Assembly (NCBI GenBank): GCA_963761705.1
Contig: CAVXHK010000001.1
Location: 1,116,001 to 1,180,000, forward strand
Source of the DNA: CAVVKW01 sp963761705
Lineage (GTDB): Bacteria; Verrucomicrobiota; Verrucomicrobiia; Chthoniobacterales; JAATET01
Length of the DNA: 64,000 nucleotides
Reading direction: 5' to 3'
Both the position numbers and the translations under genes were made by a program. A model generated the notes under the pieces. It had not been told where the DNA came from and made no database searches. It saw nothing but the letters and a program-made list of their open reading frames with translations. Below, piece by piece: positions 15,855-25,822 of this stretch; the first letter of the stretch is position 1; each line of letters opens with the position of its first letter.

Positions 15855-18800
15855 TTAGGGTTGGCCGAGGGCGGCCAAGCGGCTCTTCGCTTCGGCGGCG
15901 TGCTCGGAGTTGGGGAATTGGCTGACGAGGTCCTGGTAGGAGCGGCGGGCGTTGTCGAAGGCGCGCGTCTTGGCGGCTGGGTCGGTGAGGGTGCTCGCTT
16001 GTTCTTCCAAGAGTTGGCCGCCGCGCCAGAGCCCTTGGGCGGCCTGTTTGGGGACGCCGGCGTAGAACTGCGCGATCTTGATGTAGGAATCGATGGCGGA
16101 TTCGAGGTTGCCTTGCTCGGCGTAGACGTCGCCCATGAGGAGCATGCTTTTGGCGCGGAGTTCGGCTGTGGCGTTGGTGTCGCGGACGACCTGGGTGAGG
16201 ATCGGAAGGGCTTCGTCGTATTTTTTCGCGGTGACGAGGGATTCGGCCTCGCCAAACCGGGCTTCGAGCACCTTCGGGGAGGCGGGGTACAGCTGGGTGA
16301 GTTGCGCGAAGAACTGAGTCGCATCCTCGCCCTTGACCTGAGCGACGCGGCCCTTGCCGAAGAGGGCGATGGCCTGGGCGTAGTAAACTTCGGGGGTGAG
16401 GCCGGCGGGTGCGGTGCCTGGTGGGACGGGGTAGTCGGTGTCGATCTTTTCGAAAATTGCGAGAGCGGCGTCGGCTTCGTTACCATCCAGGAGGGCGAGG
16501 CCGTAGGTGTCGAGATCGGTGGCCGAGTAGACGAGGGCCGGGTCGTAGGCTTTATCCATGATCTCCAGGGCGGCGTCGGGGTCGTTCTCGGCGACGTACC
16601 CGGCGAGAGTGAAGAGCGCTTTGCTGCCCACTGCGGGCGCTGAGGCGGTGGCAAGCTGGCGGAAATAGCTCTCGATGTCGGCGGGTTGCTTGATCTCGGC
16701 GGAAACGAGGAGGCGCTGGGCGGCGAGGAGGTCGGTGAGGGCGGTCGCGACCTGCGGGCTGTCGGGGAATTGCTTGATGAGGCTCTCGCCGGTGGCGATG
16801 GCCGCGTCGACGTTGGCGCGGTAGGTCGCCTGGTCGCTGGCGGGCATGGCTCCGAAGCGTCCGAGGCGCTCGGCTTGGCTGCGCTGGAGGGCGGCGATTT
16901 TCAGCAGAGCTTCGGGGGCGCGGGGGTTGGTCGCGTTTTTGGTGGAAAAATCGAGGTAGGTCTCGATGGCCGTGGCGGGATCGCCCGCGGTGAGGGCGGC
17001 GTTGGCGATGGTGTCGTAGGCGAAGAAGAGCTTGTCGTCCTCGGGATATTTTTCGATGAAGGTTTTCATCAGCTCGAGCATCTCGTCCTGCTTGCCTTCG
17101 GCGGCGAGGAGCTGGGCGCGCTGGAAGTAGGTGAAGGGCGCCGGGCGGCTGTCGGGGTATTCGTCAGCGATCTTGGCGAGGGTCGCGATGCCAGCGGCTT
17201 GATCGTTGGTGCCGAGTTGGGCGGTCGCGAGAGAGTAAAGCGCCGTGGGCATGAGATTACTGTCGGAGTTGTCGGCGATGAACGCGTTGAAGAGTGGGAT
17301 CGCGGCGGCGTTGTCGCCTTTTTGCTGAGTCGCGAAGGCGATCCAGAACTCGGCTTCGACGATCTGCGGCATCTTTGGGTAGGTCTCGATCGCGGTTTGG
17401 TAAGCGGCGATGGCTTCGTCCCACTTAGCGGTGTCTTTAAGGATGCCAGCGAGGCCCATTTGAGCGACCACGCCTTCGGCTGGGTTGGGGTTCTTTGCGA
17501 GAAAATCCTGGAAGGTCTTGAAGGCTTCGTCGGCCTTTCCGAGGCGGCTGAGAGCGGTGGCGCGGCTGACGGCGCTCAAGCCGGCGAAACGTCCGTCGGG
17601 GTAGATGGTGAGAGATTCGTCGAAGTAATCGGCGGCTTTTTGCGGGTCGTTGGCGCTGAGGTAAAGGTTGCCGATGACGAGGGGGAGGTTCTGCGCGATC
17701 GGGTCGGCTTTGTAGCTGGACTGGAACTCGTCGTAGAGCGGGACGGCTTTGTCGGCGACGTTCTGCATCGCGTAAGTCATTGTGTTGTAATAGAGTGCGG
17801 TCTTTTTCTCGCCGTCCGCGGTGAGGAAGGGCGAGAGGTGCGAGAGGAGGACGCGGGCGGCGTTCAGGCGGCCTTGGTTGAAGAAAATCTGCGCCATTTT
17901 CAGCATGGCGGGCGTTGTCTGGTCGGCCTTCGATTGGACTGAAGAGAGGCGCTTGAGTTCGCGTTCGTTATCGACGTTGAGCCGCTCGAGCTGATCCTGA
18001 TCGCCGGCTTTGAGGGCTTCCTTGCGAAGTTCCGGGAAAGAGGCGACGCGCTTGGTCTGGAGGGCAACGATTTCTTCTTTCGGCAGGACGCTGCGGTAGG
18101 CGGTGAGAGCTTCCTCGTAGAGTGGGGGGCGGGCTTCTTCGTCGCTGAAGGCGGCGAGGTTGAAGAGGATCTCGCCGAGTTGGAACTGGGCGTCGTTGAT
18201 GAGGGTGAGGTCGGCGCGGGCTTCGATGATGCTTTTGAGGATCTCGATGGCCTTGTTGTAGTCGGCGAAAGCCGCTTCGCGGTCGGTGGCGTCGCCCTTG
18301 TTCAGCTCCTGGCTGCCTTCGGTGGCGTAGGCGAGGGCGAGAAGGTTGCGGCTTTGCGTGATCGTTGAGCTGCTGCCGAAAGCATCGATGTTGGCTTCGA
18401 GGTCCTTAATCGCAGCGTCGTAGTTCCCGAGCTGGAAGTTCGCCAAAGCGCGTCCGTAGACAACGGATTCGGTCTCCGCGGATTGCGGGAAGGCTTTGAG
18501 GAAGTCGGTGAATCCCTTGATGGCGGCTTCGAAGCCGGTTTTGCGGGCGGAATTGCCGGGCTCGAGCGCGGAGGCTTTCGCGGAGAGGACCTGCGGGAGG
18601 AGGGAGCGGGCAGCCTGGTTGAGGGCGGGCGGGGCGGGCGGGCCGTCGAGGAATTTCTTGAGGATGTCTTCGGCCTTGGCGTATTCGGCGAGGAAGAAAT
18701 AGGTGTAGCCAAGTTGCAGCTGGGCGTTCGGAACGATTGCGGCGGTCGGGTAGTTCTCGAGGACCGTCTCGTAGGCGGAGGCGGCTTTTTCGTAATCGCC

Positions 18801-18935
18801 GGCGAGGTAGAGGCTGTAGGCCTGCTGATTTGCAGCTTCCGGGCTGCCCTGGGCGCGGGCGCCGTTGATTGGGGAAAAAAGGAGGAGGCCGAAGGTGATC
18901 GCGACGACGGCAGAGGGGAAGATTCGTGGGAGCAT
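15855..18935 (-). CDS. Large exported TPR-repeat protein (1026 aa)
   Basis: Signal peptide MLPRIFPSAVVAITFGLLLF... ending GARAQG, then an almost uninterrupted array of tetratricopeptide repeats of the YbgF/BamD type, for example AYSLYLAGDYEKAASAYETVLENYPTA, QLQLGYTYFFLAEYAKAEDIL and ALYSLATAQLGTNDQAAGIATLAKIADEYPDS. The helices often end in YP or FP, as in periplasmic TPRs that bind envelope partners. No enzymatic domain is visible. It follows the 1843-aa TPR gene after 114 bp on the same strand, suggesting a co-expressed pair. Envelope assembly or a scaffold role is inference. Confidence 0.85.
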   Translation of the reverse strand: MLPRIFPSAVVAITFGLLLFSPINGARAQGSPEAANQQAYSLYLAGDYEKAASAYETVLENYPTAAIVPNAQLQLGYTYFFLAEYAKAEDILKKFLDGPPAPPALNQAARSLLPQVLSAKASALEPGNSARKTGFEAAIKGFTDFLKAFPQSAETESVVYGRALANFQLGNYDAAIKDLEANIDAFGSSSTITQSRNLLALAYATEGSQELNKGDATDREAAFADYNKAIEILKSIIEARADLTLINDAQFQLGEILFNLAAFSDEEARPPLYEEALTAYRSVLPKEEIVALQTKRVASFPELRKEALKAGDQDQLERLNVDNERELKRLSSVQSKADQTTPAMLKMAQIFFNQGRLNAARVLLSHLSPFLTADGEKKTALYYNTMTYAMQNVADKAVPLYDEFQSSYKADPIAQNLPLVIGNLYLSANDPQKAADYFDESLTIYPDGRFAGLSAVSRATALSRLGKADEAFKTFQDFLAKNPNPAEGVVAQMGLAGILKDTAKWDEAIAAYQTAIETYPKMPQIVEAEFWIAFATQQKGDNAAAIPLFNAFIADNSDSNLMPTALYSLATAQLGTNDQAAGIATLAKIADEYPDSRPAPFTYFQRAQLLAAEGKQDEMLELMKTFIEKYPEDDKLFFAYDTIANAALTAGDPATAIETYLDFSTKNATNPRAPEALLKIAALQRSQAERLGRFGAMPASDQATYRANVDAAIATGESLIKQFPDSPQVATALTDLLAAQRLLVSAEIKQPADIESYFRQLATASAPAVGSKALFTLAGYVAENDPDAALEIMDKAYDPALVYSATDLDTYGLALLDGNEADAALAIFEKIDTDYPVPPGTAPAGLTPEVYYAQAIALFGKGRVAQVKGEDATQFFAQLTQLYPASPKVLEARFGEAESLVTAKKYDEALPILTQVVRDTNATAELRAKSMLLMGDVYAEQGNLESAIDSYIKIAQFYAGVPKQAAQGLWRGGQLLEEQASTLTDPAAKTRAFDNARRSYQDLVSQFPNSEHAAEAKSRLAALGQP

Positions 18936-19049
18936 AACTGGAAAGAGTTACATCTAGTTGGTTTTGGGGGTTCCTCAATTCGGAAATTTTTCGAAGGGGG
19001 GGCGCTCATCGACCGCGCCAGAGACGTGGGCGGGCGGGGCCTAACCGCC

Positions 19050-22000
19050 CTATTGGGAGCGATCGTTGCTTTTGGCGAACCGTTCGATGAATGAGGCGCG
19101 CTGGGTGGCGAGTTGGGCGTTCTCGGGGAGTTCGGAGATCGCGTCGTTCCAGAAGGCCGTGACGGGCTCGATGAGATCGCCGCGTTCGGCGATCTGTTGA
19201 AGGAGGTCGGCGGCTTGCTCGTTCGGAAGCGAGGCGGGATCGATCCACTCGAGGGCTCGTGCGTAACTGCCGAGGGCCACGAGTTTTCTCGCGATGGCGA
19301 GCCGGACATTTTGGTGGAGGTCGGGGCGGAGTTGGAATTCGTTGACGGTTGGGTCGAGGCTCGTGAGATCTCCGCGTGCGGCGATGAAGTCGGCGATGGC
19401 GGCCCAGTCGAGCGTTGTTGGGCTCTGGAACGCGGAGAGGAGAAAAAGTTTGGCGCTTCCGAAGTCGCGGAACTGCTGGCTGAGCTTGGCCAGCTCGATC
19501 CACGCTTCGGGATGCCGAACGGCGACGTCGTTCTCGACAATTTCGGCGTAGAGGGCCGCCGCGCGGGCTGGTCGTTCGATGTCGCGAAAGAAGTCCGCCG
19601 CCTGCCGACGGATCGACGGGTCGAAGTCTCGAATGGCGATCCAGGCTTCGACTAAGCCGATGGCGGCGGAGCGTTCGCCGGCGAGCCACAGCTGGGTGGC
19701 TTCCAGGAAGGTGAAGCCGGGTTGATCGGGCGCGAACTTGGCAAGTTCGTGGTAGACGCGGGCGGCTCCTCGCGCGTGACCGTCGGCTGCGAGCTTGGTC
19801 GCGATTCGGGTCCAGCTTTCATCGTCGTAGTGGCGGGCGATGAGAAGCTGATCGAGCAACGCCGAAAGGTCCGCGGTGCCGAGCGCGATGAGTTGCTGAC
19901 CTGCGAGGGTGGGGCCGGCTCCGTCGCGCCACTCGTCACGCATTTGATCGGTAAACCAAGTCGCGAACAAGGGGGATGCGGTCGCGATCTCGGCTCCGGT
20001 CTCGTAGAGTTTAGGGATGAGTTCTGGGTCCGCTTCGGCGGCGCGGCGCATCTGACCGAGGTCGGAGCGGAGTGCGTCGAGTGCCGGAGTCTGGCCCCGG
20101 AGCTTGAGAAGGATGCGGCCGCAGGCGAAGCGGACGCGGGGATTGGCGGCGGAGCTCAGGCCCTGGCGCAACACGGTGGCGACGGGGGCGGGGTCGCCCG
20201 ACTCGGCGATTGCAGGAGCCAGGTGGCCAACGGCTTCCCAGCGGTCCGTGGCGGCGAGGCGTCTGAGTTCGGCGATGGCGGCGTTGCGGTCCCCGTGGCG
20301 GGCTTCGGTCTGGTAGAGAAGGTCGCGGATTTCCGTCGCGTTGGCTGGACGGGCGTTCAGGGCTTGGCGGAGAGCGGTGATGGCTTTCGCGGGTTCTCCG
20401 ACGTCCACCAGAAACCGGGCGCGACCGAGGGTGCCGGTGATGGGGTCAATCTTGATTTGGCGCGACCAGAACTCACGGCGTTTCGCGGTGCGTCCGAGCC
20501 GCTCGAGGGTTTGGTCCTTGAGGTCGACGAGCCGTGGGTCGGCGGGGGCGAGTTCGAGGACGCGGTCGATGAACGGGAGGGCGGCGGCCGGGTCGTTGAG
20601 TTCGAAGCGGAGAGTGGCGAGTTCCTCGGTTTGGGAGACGATGGCGGGGAAGTTTGAGCCGAGGCGGCCGGAGGAGAGCGTCCGCTCGAGGAGCTCGGCT
20701 TGAAGGGGAAGATCCTTCGCCGCGGCGGCGGAGATGGCGCGCTCATTGATCGTGGCGGGTTCGTCCGGTCGGCGGCTCAGAAGTTCGTCGCGGACGGCGA
20801 GCGCGGCGGCGGCGTAACCGGCGGCGTCGAGGCGGCGGGCGAGGGTGGCCCAGGCCTGGAAATCGAAATTGCGGCTCTTGAGGTCGTTGACGACGAATTC
20901 CGTTTCGCGCGGGGCGGCGAGCATGAGGCGGGAGGCGGCTTCGAGTCCCGCGAGTTCGGTGCGCCACGCCGAGCCGTCGCCGGACTGGGCGGCAACGAGC
21001 GCCTCGGTGTCGGCGGCGGCTTCGCAGATCGCGAGGGCGAGCCGGGGGAGGTTCCACGTGTGGAGCTGCGTGACGCCGTTGCGGACGAGGCTGCTGAACG
21101 GTGGCCGGACGCCGGTGCTTGCGCTGGTCGCCATCCATTTCTGAACGAGTTGGCCGGCGGCTTCCGGCAGTGACTCGGTGTCGTTGGACAGGGCTTGGGC
21201 GAGGGCGGAACGGGTGACGTCTTCGTGGGCGATGGTTTGAACGAGAGCGCTCCGCTGGGCCGGCGTCGAGAGTAGCCAGTCCAGGCGAAAGGCGACGATC
21301 GCGGGGGAGTCGAGAGCGACGGCTGGGAGCGAGAGGGTGGGGGCCAGGGTGGCACGGGCTTGGTTGCGTTGACCGAGGAGAATGTGCCAGGAGGCGAGTT
21401 GGGTCTCGGCGATCTGTTGGTCGGACGGGAATTTGCCGGAATCCTGGGCGAGTTGCAGAGCGTCTTCCAACCTGGCGTGGGACGAGAAGAGCCAGGCGGC
21501 TCGCCAGCGTTCGACGGGGGTGACGTCGGAGCGGGGGAAGAGGGCTTCGATCTGCTCGGGGGTGAGGGCGTAGGTGTGGGTGGCGAGAAGGCGGCTGAGT
21601 CCGAGGAAGAGGAGTTCGGTGCGGCGGCGGCGGATCGTGGGGTCTGAGTTGATCCAGGCGCGGAGGGTGTCGAAAGACGAGCGTCGGAGGGCGTTCCAAA
21701 TGAGGGCGCGCTCGACGGGGGCGGGATTGTCGGTGGTGGCGAGGAGCGAGAGGAGGGCGGCATGGGCGGGCGCGAATTCGGCGGCGGCGTAAAAGCCCCA
21801 CGCGGCTTCGAAGGGGGTGGCGGCAGCGCACCAGGCGAGCCATTTTTCCCGGCTGGTTCCGCCGGTGGCGAGGCGGGCGAGGTCGCGAATGGCAGGTAGG
21901 CGGGCTTCGGGGGTCGCAGGGTTTTCGGCGGTGGCGCGGACGGCGGCGACGCTGAAGGTGTCGGCAAGGCCGCCGATGGCCCGCATGGCGAGGGAATGAG

Positions 22001-24581
22001 CGGCGTTGGTGACGTCGGCAGAGACTTCGTCGAAGCCCGGGAACCGGCTGGGATCCGGGATGAGTGGCTCGGTGGCGGCGAGAATCTGGTAGTCGAACTC
22101 GATGGCGCGGTCGCGATCGCCGAGGCGGTCGGCGAGGTTCGCGGCTTCGGCGAGGCGGGTGGGGTCGGAGGGATCGAGGGTCGCGGCGGCGTAGATGGCG
22201 GCGGCGTGGGCTTCGGGGTTGCCGGTGCGCTGGTAGTAGGATGCAGCGGCGGTGAGGGCGGCGGGATCGCGGTTGAATTTGCGGCGGAGGGCGTCCCAAG
22301 TGGCGTTGGCAGTGTCCGTGGCTCCGACGGCTTCGAGGGCGGTGGCGGCTTGTTGCCAGGCGGGGAATTCGTCGGTCGCGGCGGTGAGGCGGGCGGCGGA
22401 ACGGATGACGGCGGACGAGTCGCCGGTGCGGGTGGCGGCGGCGAGGGTGCGGGCGAGGGCCGCGGGTTCGTCGGCGGCGAGGCGGGTGTGGGATTCCAGC
22501 GTGTTGAAGGCGGTGGTGTCGTCGCCGCGGGCGGTGGAAAGCGCGGCGAGGGCGACGGCGGTGGGGTGATCGTCCGGGGCGGTGGCGAGGCTGGCTTCGA
22601 GGAGGTCGAGGCGGGAGTTTTTTTCGGCGAAGGTGACGGCGTCGAGCCAGGCGGCGGTGCGGTCGGTTTCGGTGGTGCGGGAGAGAGCGTAGTCGACGAG
22701 GAAGCCGAGGCCACGGTCGGGGAGCTGGAGACGGGCCGTGGTGGCGAGGATGGGGGCGAGGAGGGCGGTGCGTTCGTTGGCGGGGGCCCGGGCGAAGGCG
22801 TCGGTCCAGGCTTCGAGGGCGGCGAAGTAGTCGCCAGCGGCTTGGCGGGCGGCGGCGAGGTCGACGAGGGCGTCGACGGAAGCTGGAGCCTTTTCCGCAG
22901 CGACGGCGAGGTCGTCGAGCATCGCGGCGTCGGGGACGAGGGGGCGGGACTCATCTGGCTCGGTCGCGTCGGTCCAAATTTGCCAGCGAGCGAGTCGGTC
23001 GGGGGAGAGGGTTGCGAGATAGGTGGTGAGGGCTTCGGGATCAGCGGCGAGGGTGTCGTAGATCTGGCGATCGAGGATGGCGGCATCGGCGGGGTAAGCG
23101 GTGAGGGCGGTTTCGAGCGTCGAGATGGCTTGGTCGATTTTGCCGGTGGCGACGAGGGCGGCAGCGAGTTGTTGGGTGGCCTCAAGGGTGTCGGCTGCTT
23201 CGAGGAAGTGGATGGACTCGGCGACGTGGTCGTGGGAGCGGAGGAGGGAGGCGGCTCGGAGGTTGGATTCGGCGTCGAGGGTGGCCTTTTCGAGCGTGGC
23301 GAGGGCGGCGGGGAGGTTGTCGGCCTCGAGTTGGGCGGTGGCGAGTTTCAGGCTGGCGGTCGGGTCGCCCTCAGCGGCGGCTTCGGTCCAGAGGGCGCGG
23401 GCGGCGGCGGGGAGGCGGTTGGATTCGTAGAAAGCGGTGGCGCGAGGGCGGAGGGTGGGGTCGGCGGCGACGAGGGGAGCGATTCGCTCACGGGCGGCTT
23501 CGAGATTGTTGGCGCGGAGATCGAGGTCGGCGCGGAGGAAATGGAGATCGGGATCGTTCGGGGCGGTGGCGATGAGCTCGTCGACGAGGGCGGTGGCGTG
23601 GTCGAGGTCGCCGAAATCGGATTCGGCGGTGGCGAGTTCGCGGCGGAGGTTGGCGTCGGTCGGCGCGGCGGCGAGGGCGCGGGTGAGGGCGTCGATTTGT
23701 TTGGCGGGGTGGCCGAGGGTGCGTTCGATGGTCGCGATCTCGCGCCAGGTGCGCCAGTCGCGGGGGGATTTTTCCGCGGAGGCGCGGAGAGTGGTGAGGC
23801 GGTCGGGGAGGGTGCCGGCTCTGGCCTGGAGGTTGGTGAGGCGAGATTCGAGGTCGGGGCGGAGCCAGTGGTTGGGGCCGAGGAGGGCGAGGGCTTGATT
23901 GGTAGATTTGATGGCGGCTGGAAGGTCGCCGGATTGCTCGTCGAGTTCGGAGAGGGTGCGGAGGGCTTCGAGTCGCTGGGTTGGGTCGCCTCGGGTGGTG
24001 AGCCACGTGAGATGGGGACGGGCGTCGGCGGGGAAGTTGGCGGCGAGGAGCTGATCGGCGAGTTCGCGACGGAGGGTGGGGTCGGTGGGCGGGGCGGCCT
24101 GGGTGGCGGTGGTGTCGCCGGCGGCGAGGCGGGCGCGGGTGAGGCGCTCGGCGATGGTGGGGTCCTCGGGCGCTAGGGCGAGGGCGGCTTCGAGGGGAGG
24201 GACGGGATCGGCGTCTTGGGCGGTGAGAAGTTCCGCTTTGGCGAGGAGGGGGCGGGGCGAGTTCGGGAAGTTGGTGGTGGCTCGGTCGAGGGCGACGAGG
24301 GCGGCGGTGGGGTCGCCGCTTTCGAGGAGGAGGTAGGCGTGGATGAGCGCGCCGGGGAGAGACGTGGGTGCGCGGGCGGCGTAGTCGGCGAGGAGGGCGG
24401 CCGGGTCGCCGGCGGTGGCGTGGAGCGCCCAGAGGCGCTGGCGGGCGACGAGGTGCGTGGGGTCGTCGCGGAGAATCTGCGCGTAGCGGGCGGATTGGCG
24501 CTGCTCGTCGGGAGTGAGGGTGGCTTGGGCGGTGGGGGGGAGGAGGGCCGCGAGGAGGAAGAGGGCGGCGGGGGGGCGCAT
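19050..24581 (-). CDS. Giant exported TPR-repeat protein (1843 aa)
   Basis: The longest gene of the window. A signal peptide (MRPPAALFLLAALLPPTAQA) is followed by helical repeats along the whole length: RYAQILRDDPTHLVARQRLWALHATAGD, ALIHAYLLLESGDPTAALVALDRATTNFPNS and many degenerate copies, with very high Ala content. No catalytic or membrane segment is seen after the signal peptide, so it is a periplasmic or surface solenoid. Long open frames on the opposite strand (notably 21996-24176) are products of the GC- and Ala-rich codons, not genes. It lies in a run with DUF4412, ACT and secreted proteins upstream and the 1026-aa TPR gene downstream. Confidence 0.85.
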   Translation of the reverse strand: MRPPAALFLLAALLPPTAQATLTPDEQRQSARYAQILRDDPTHLVARQRLWALHATAGDPAALLADYAARAPTSLPGALIHAYLLLESGDPTAALVALDRATTNFPNSPRPLLAKAELLTAQDADPVPPLEAALALAPEDPTIAERLTRARLAAGDTTATQAAPPTDPTLRRELADQLLAANFPADARPHLTWLTTRGDPTQRLEALRTLSELDEQSGDLPAAIKSTNQALALLGPNHWLRPDLESRLTNLQARAGTLPDRLTTLRASAEKSPRDWRTWREIATIERTLGHPAKQIDALTRALAAAPTDANLRRELATAESDFGDLDHATALVDELIATAPNDPDLHFLRADLDLRANNLEAARERIAPLVAADPTLRPRATAFYESNRLPAAARALWTEAAAEGDPTASLKLATAQLEADNLPAALATLEKATLDAESNLRAASLLRSHDHVAESIHFLEAADTLEATQQLAAALVATGKIDQAISTLETALTAYPADAAILDRQIYDTLAADPEALTTYLATLSPDRLARWQIWTDATEPDESRPLVPDAAMLDDLAVAAEKAPASVDALVDLAAARQAAGDYFAALEAWTDAFARAPANERTALLAPILATTARLQLPDRGLGFLVDYALSRTTETDRTAAWLDAVTFAEKNSRLDLLEASLATAPDDHPTAVALAALSTARGDDTTAFNTLESHTRLAADEPAALARTLAAATRTGDSSAVIRSAARLTAATDEFPAWQQAATALEAVGATDTANATWDALRRKFNRDPAALTAAASYYQRTGNPEAHAAAIYAAATLDPSDPTRLAEAANLADRLGDRDRAIEFDYQILAATEPLIPDPSRFPGFDEVSADVTNAAHSLAMRAIGGLADTFSVAAVRATAENPATPEARLPAIRDLARLATGGTSREKWLAWCAAATPFEAAWGFYAAAEFAPAHAALLSLLATTDNPAPVERALIWNALRRSSFDTLRAWINSDPTIRRRRTELLFLGLSRLLATHTYALTPEQIEALFPRSDVTPVERWRAAWLFSSHARLEDALQLAQDSGKFPSDQQIAETQLASWHILLGQRNQARATLAPTLSLPAVALDSPAIVAFRLDWLLSTPAQRSALVQTIAHEDVTRSALAQALSNDTESLPEAAGQLVQKWMATSASTGVRPPFSSLVRNGVTQLHTWNLPRLALAICEAAADTEALVAAQSGDGSAWRTELAGLEAASRLMLAAPRETEFVVNDLKSRNFDFQAWATLARRLDAAGYAAAALAVRDELLSRRPDEPATINERAISAAAAKDLPLQAELLERTLSSGRLGSNFPAIVSQTEELATLRFELNDPAAALPFIDRVLELAPADPRLVDLKDQTLERLGRTAKRREFWSRQIKIDPITGTLGRARFLVDVGEPAKAITALRQALNARPANATEIRDLLYQTEARHGDRNAAIAELRRLAATDRWEAVGHLAPAIAESGDPAPVATVLRQGLSSAANPRVRFACGRILLKLRGQTPALDALRSDLGQMRRAAEADPELIPKLYETGAEIATASPLFATWFTDQMRDEWRDGAGPTLAGQQLIALGTADLSALLDQLLIARHYDDESWTRIATKLAADGHARGAARVYHELAKFAPDQPGFTFLEATQLWLAGERSAAIGLVEAWIAIRDFDPSIRRQAADFFRDIERPARAAALYAEIVENDVAVRHPEAWIELAKLSQQFRDFGSAKLFLLSAFQSPTTLDWAAIADFIAARGDLTSLDPTVNEFQLRPDLHQNVRLAIARKLVALGSYARALEWIDPASLPNEQAADLLQQIAERGDLIEPVTAFWNDAISELPENAQLATQRASFIERFAKSNDRSQ

Positions 24582-24689
24582 CTTGGTGGCGGGGGTTGGC
24601 GCCTTCGGCGACTGGTTTATTTGATCAGCTGGAAGCCGATGTCACGAAAGGACTTCGGCGCCTGGTAGACGCCGCTCTTTCCGGTGCCC

Positions 24690-25355
24690 CTACTGCCCGA
24701 GGTTGGGCATGGCGGTGGATTTGTAGTCTGCTGGGACTTCGAAGGTGGTGGCTGGAATGTCCTTCTCGGTGACCGATTTGATGGTGACGATGCTCTTGCC
24801 GGCTTGGGGGGAGGTGACCTCCGTCTGGATGGGGAAGCCGGGGAAGTCTTCGTTGCTGAGGGCTCCTTTGAAGGGATCCATGTCGCCGGCGAGGGCGCTG
24901 AGTTGCTCGACGACTTTTTCCTGATTGGGGAGGTCATTGGTGAGCCAGTAGGTGGCCTGCATGCCGGCGACCGTTCCGGTGTATTCTTCGCAGGGGTAGC
25001 CGCTGATCTCTTTCTTTTCGCCGGTGGGTTTGATGTTGGGCTTTTGGTCTTTGGTCCCGGCGGCGGCTTCAACTTTGCCCTTCATGGCTTCCAGGGCGGC
25101 GGCGGGGATGGTCATGGCCATCTTCTGGCCGTGCATGAGGGTGGTGACGTCTTTGGTGCCGCCGCCCATGAGGGTCGACATCTGGTCGCCGATGTCGACG
25201 CGGGCCTGGTCGCCTTCGACGCGGACGACCATTTCCATGCTCATCGGCGTGGGGCCGGTGTTTTCGATGGATTGGACGATTTCGAGGCCGGCTCGGGTGG
25301 TGAGTGTCGTGCAGAAGAGCGTGAGGGCGGCGAGGAGGATGGCGTTTTTTTTCAT
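24690..25355 (-). CDS. DUF4412 secreted protein
   Basis: 221-residue exported protein. MKKNAILLAALTLFCTTLTTRA is a clear signal peptide; the mature part (LEIVQSIENTGPTPMSMEMVVRVEGDQARVDI...) fits the DUF4412 pattern of a beta-rich domain in which the protein describes a 'conductor' of Met-rich strands. GYPCEEYTGTVAGMQATYWLTNDLP is the second conserved block. The start chosen is ATG 25355 (an in-frame extension to 25418 overlaps the preceding gene and would place residues before the signal peptide). Its start overlaps the stop of the ACT gene (ATGA), so the two are translationally coupled. Function unknown. Confidence 0.8.
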   Translation of the reverse strand: MKKNAILLAALTLFCTTLTTRAGLEIVQSIENTGPTPMSMEMVVRVEGDQARVDIGDQMSTLMGGGTKDVTTLMHGQKMAMTIPAAALEAMKGKVEAAAGTKDQKPNIKPTGEKKEISGYPCEEYTGTVAGMQATYWLTNDLPNQEKVVEQLSALAGDMDPFKGALSNEDFPGFPIQTEVTSPQAGKSIVTIKSVTEKDIPATTFEVPADYKSTAMPNLGQ

Positions 25356-25822
25356 CGGGAGAGGTCGGATTGATTGAGGATGGGGAAGCCATCGCCGCGA
25401 AGGACGGAGGAGGCGCATTCGGTGTCGTCGAGGTGGAGGGCGAGGGCGGCGCGTCCGCGAGGGCGGATCATGAGGGGGTAGCTGAAGTGGATGTTGACCT
25501 CGGCTTTGAGCAGGGCGGCGAGGACGCGGGCGAGGTCGGCGGCCCCTTCCTTGAGCTCGGTGACAATGATCTCACTGATGCTGTGGGCGATGTCGTTCAT
25601 CTCGAAGAGCTCCTCGACGAGCGGGGGGTCGCTGACGATGAAGCGGCAGATGCTGCTCTCGGCGGAGTCCTGGATGCTCAGGGCAAGGACGATCACGTTG
25701 TGGTGGTCGAGGAGTTTGACGATCTCGAGAAGGGCTCCGACTTTGTTGTCGAGGAAGACGGAGAAGTGGCGGACGTTGTCGCCGCCAAGCTTTTCGATGG
25801 TGATCGGGTCGGTTGTCGTCAT
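25352..25822 (-). CDS. Tandem ACT-domain protein
   Basis: 156 aa with two ACT-like halves: HFSVFLDNKVGALLEIVKLLDHHNVIVLALSIQDSAESSICRFIV, then LKEGAADLARVLAALLKAEVNIHFSYPLMIRPRGRAALALHLDD. ACT domains bind amino acids or related ligands, and stand-alone tandem ACT proteins act as sensors or regulatory subunits. No catalytic domain is attached. It is cytoplasmic (no signal peptide), which is odd because both flanking genes encode exported proteins and overlap it by 4 bp on each side. It is not next to any amino-acid biosynthesis gene, so the ligand cannot be inferred. Confidence 0.8.
   Translation of the reverse strand: MTTTDPITIEKLGGDNVRHFSVFLDNKVGALLEIVKLLDHHNVIVLALSIQDSAESSICRFIVSDPPLVEELFEMNDIAHSISEIIVTELKEGAADLARVLAALLKAEVNIHFSYPLMIRPRGRAALALHLDDTECASSVLRGDGFPILNQSDLSR

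Noticed and set aside
21996..24176. 726-codon open frame on the plus strand opposite the giant TPR gene
   Set aside because: Composed almost entirely of Gly, Glu and Val, as expected from the antisense of Ala/Pro-rich codons; no ribosome site and no family pattern.
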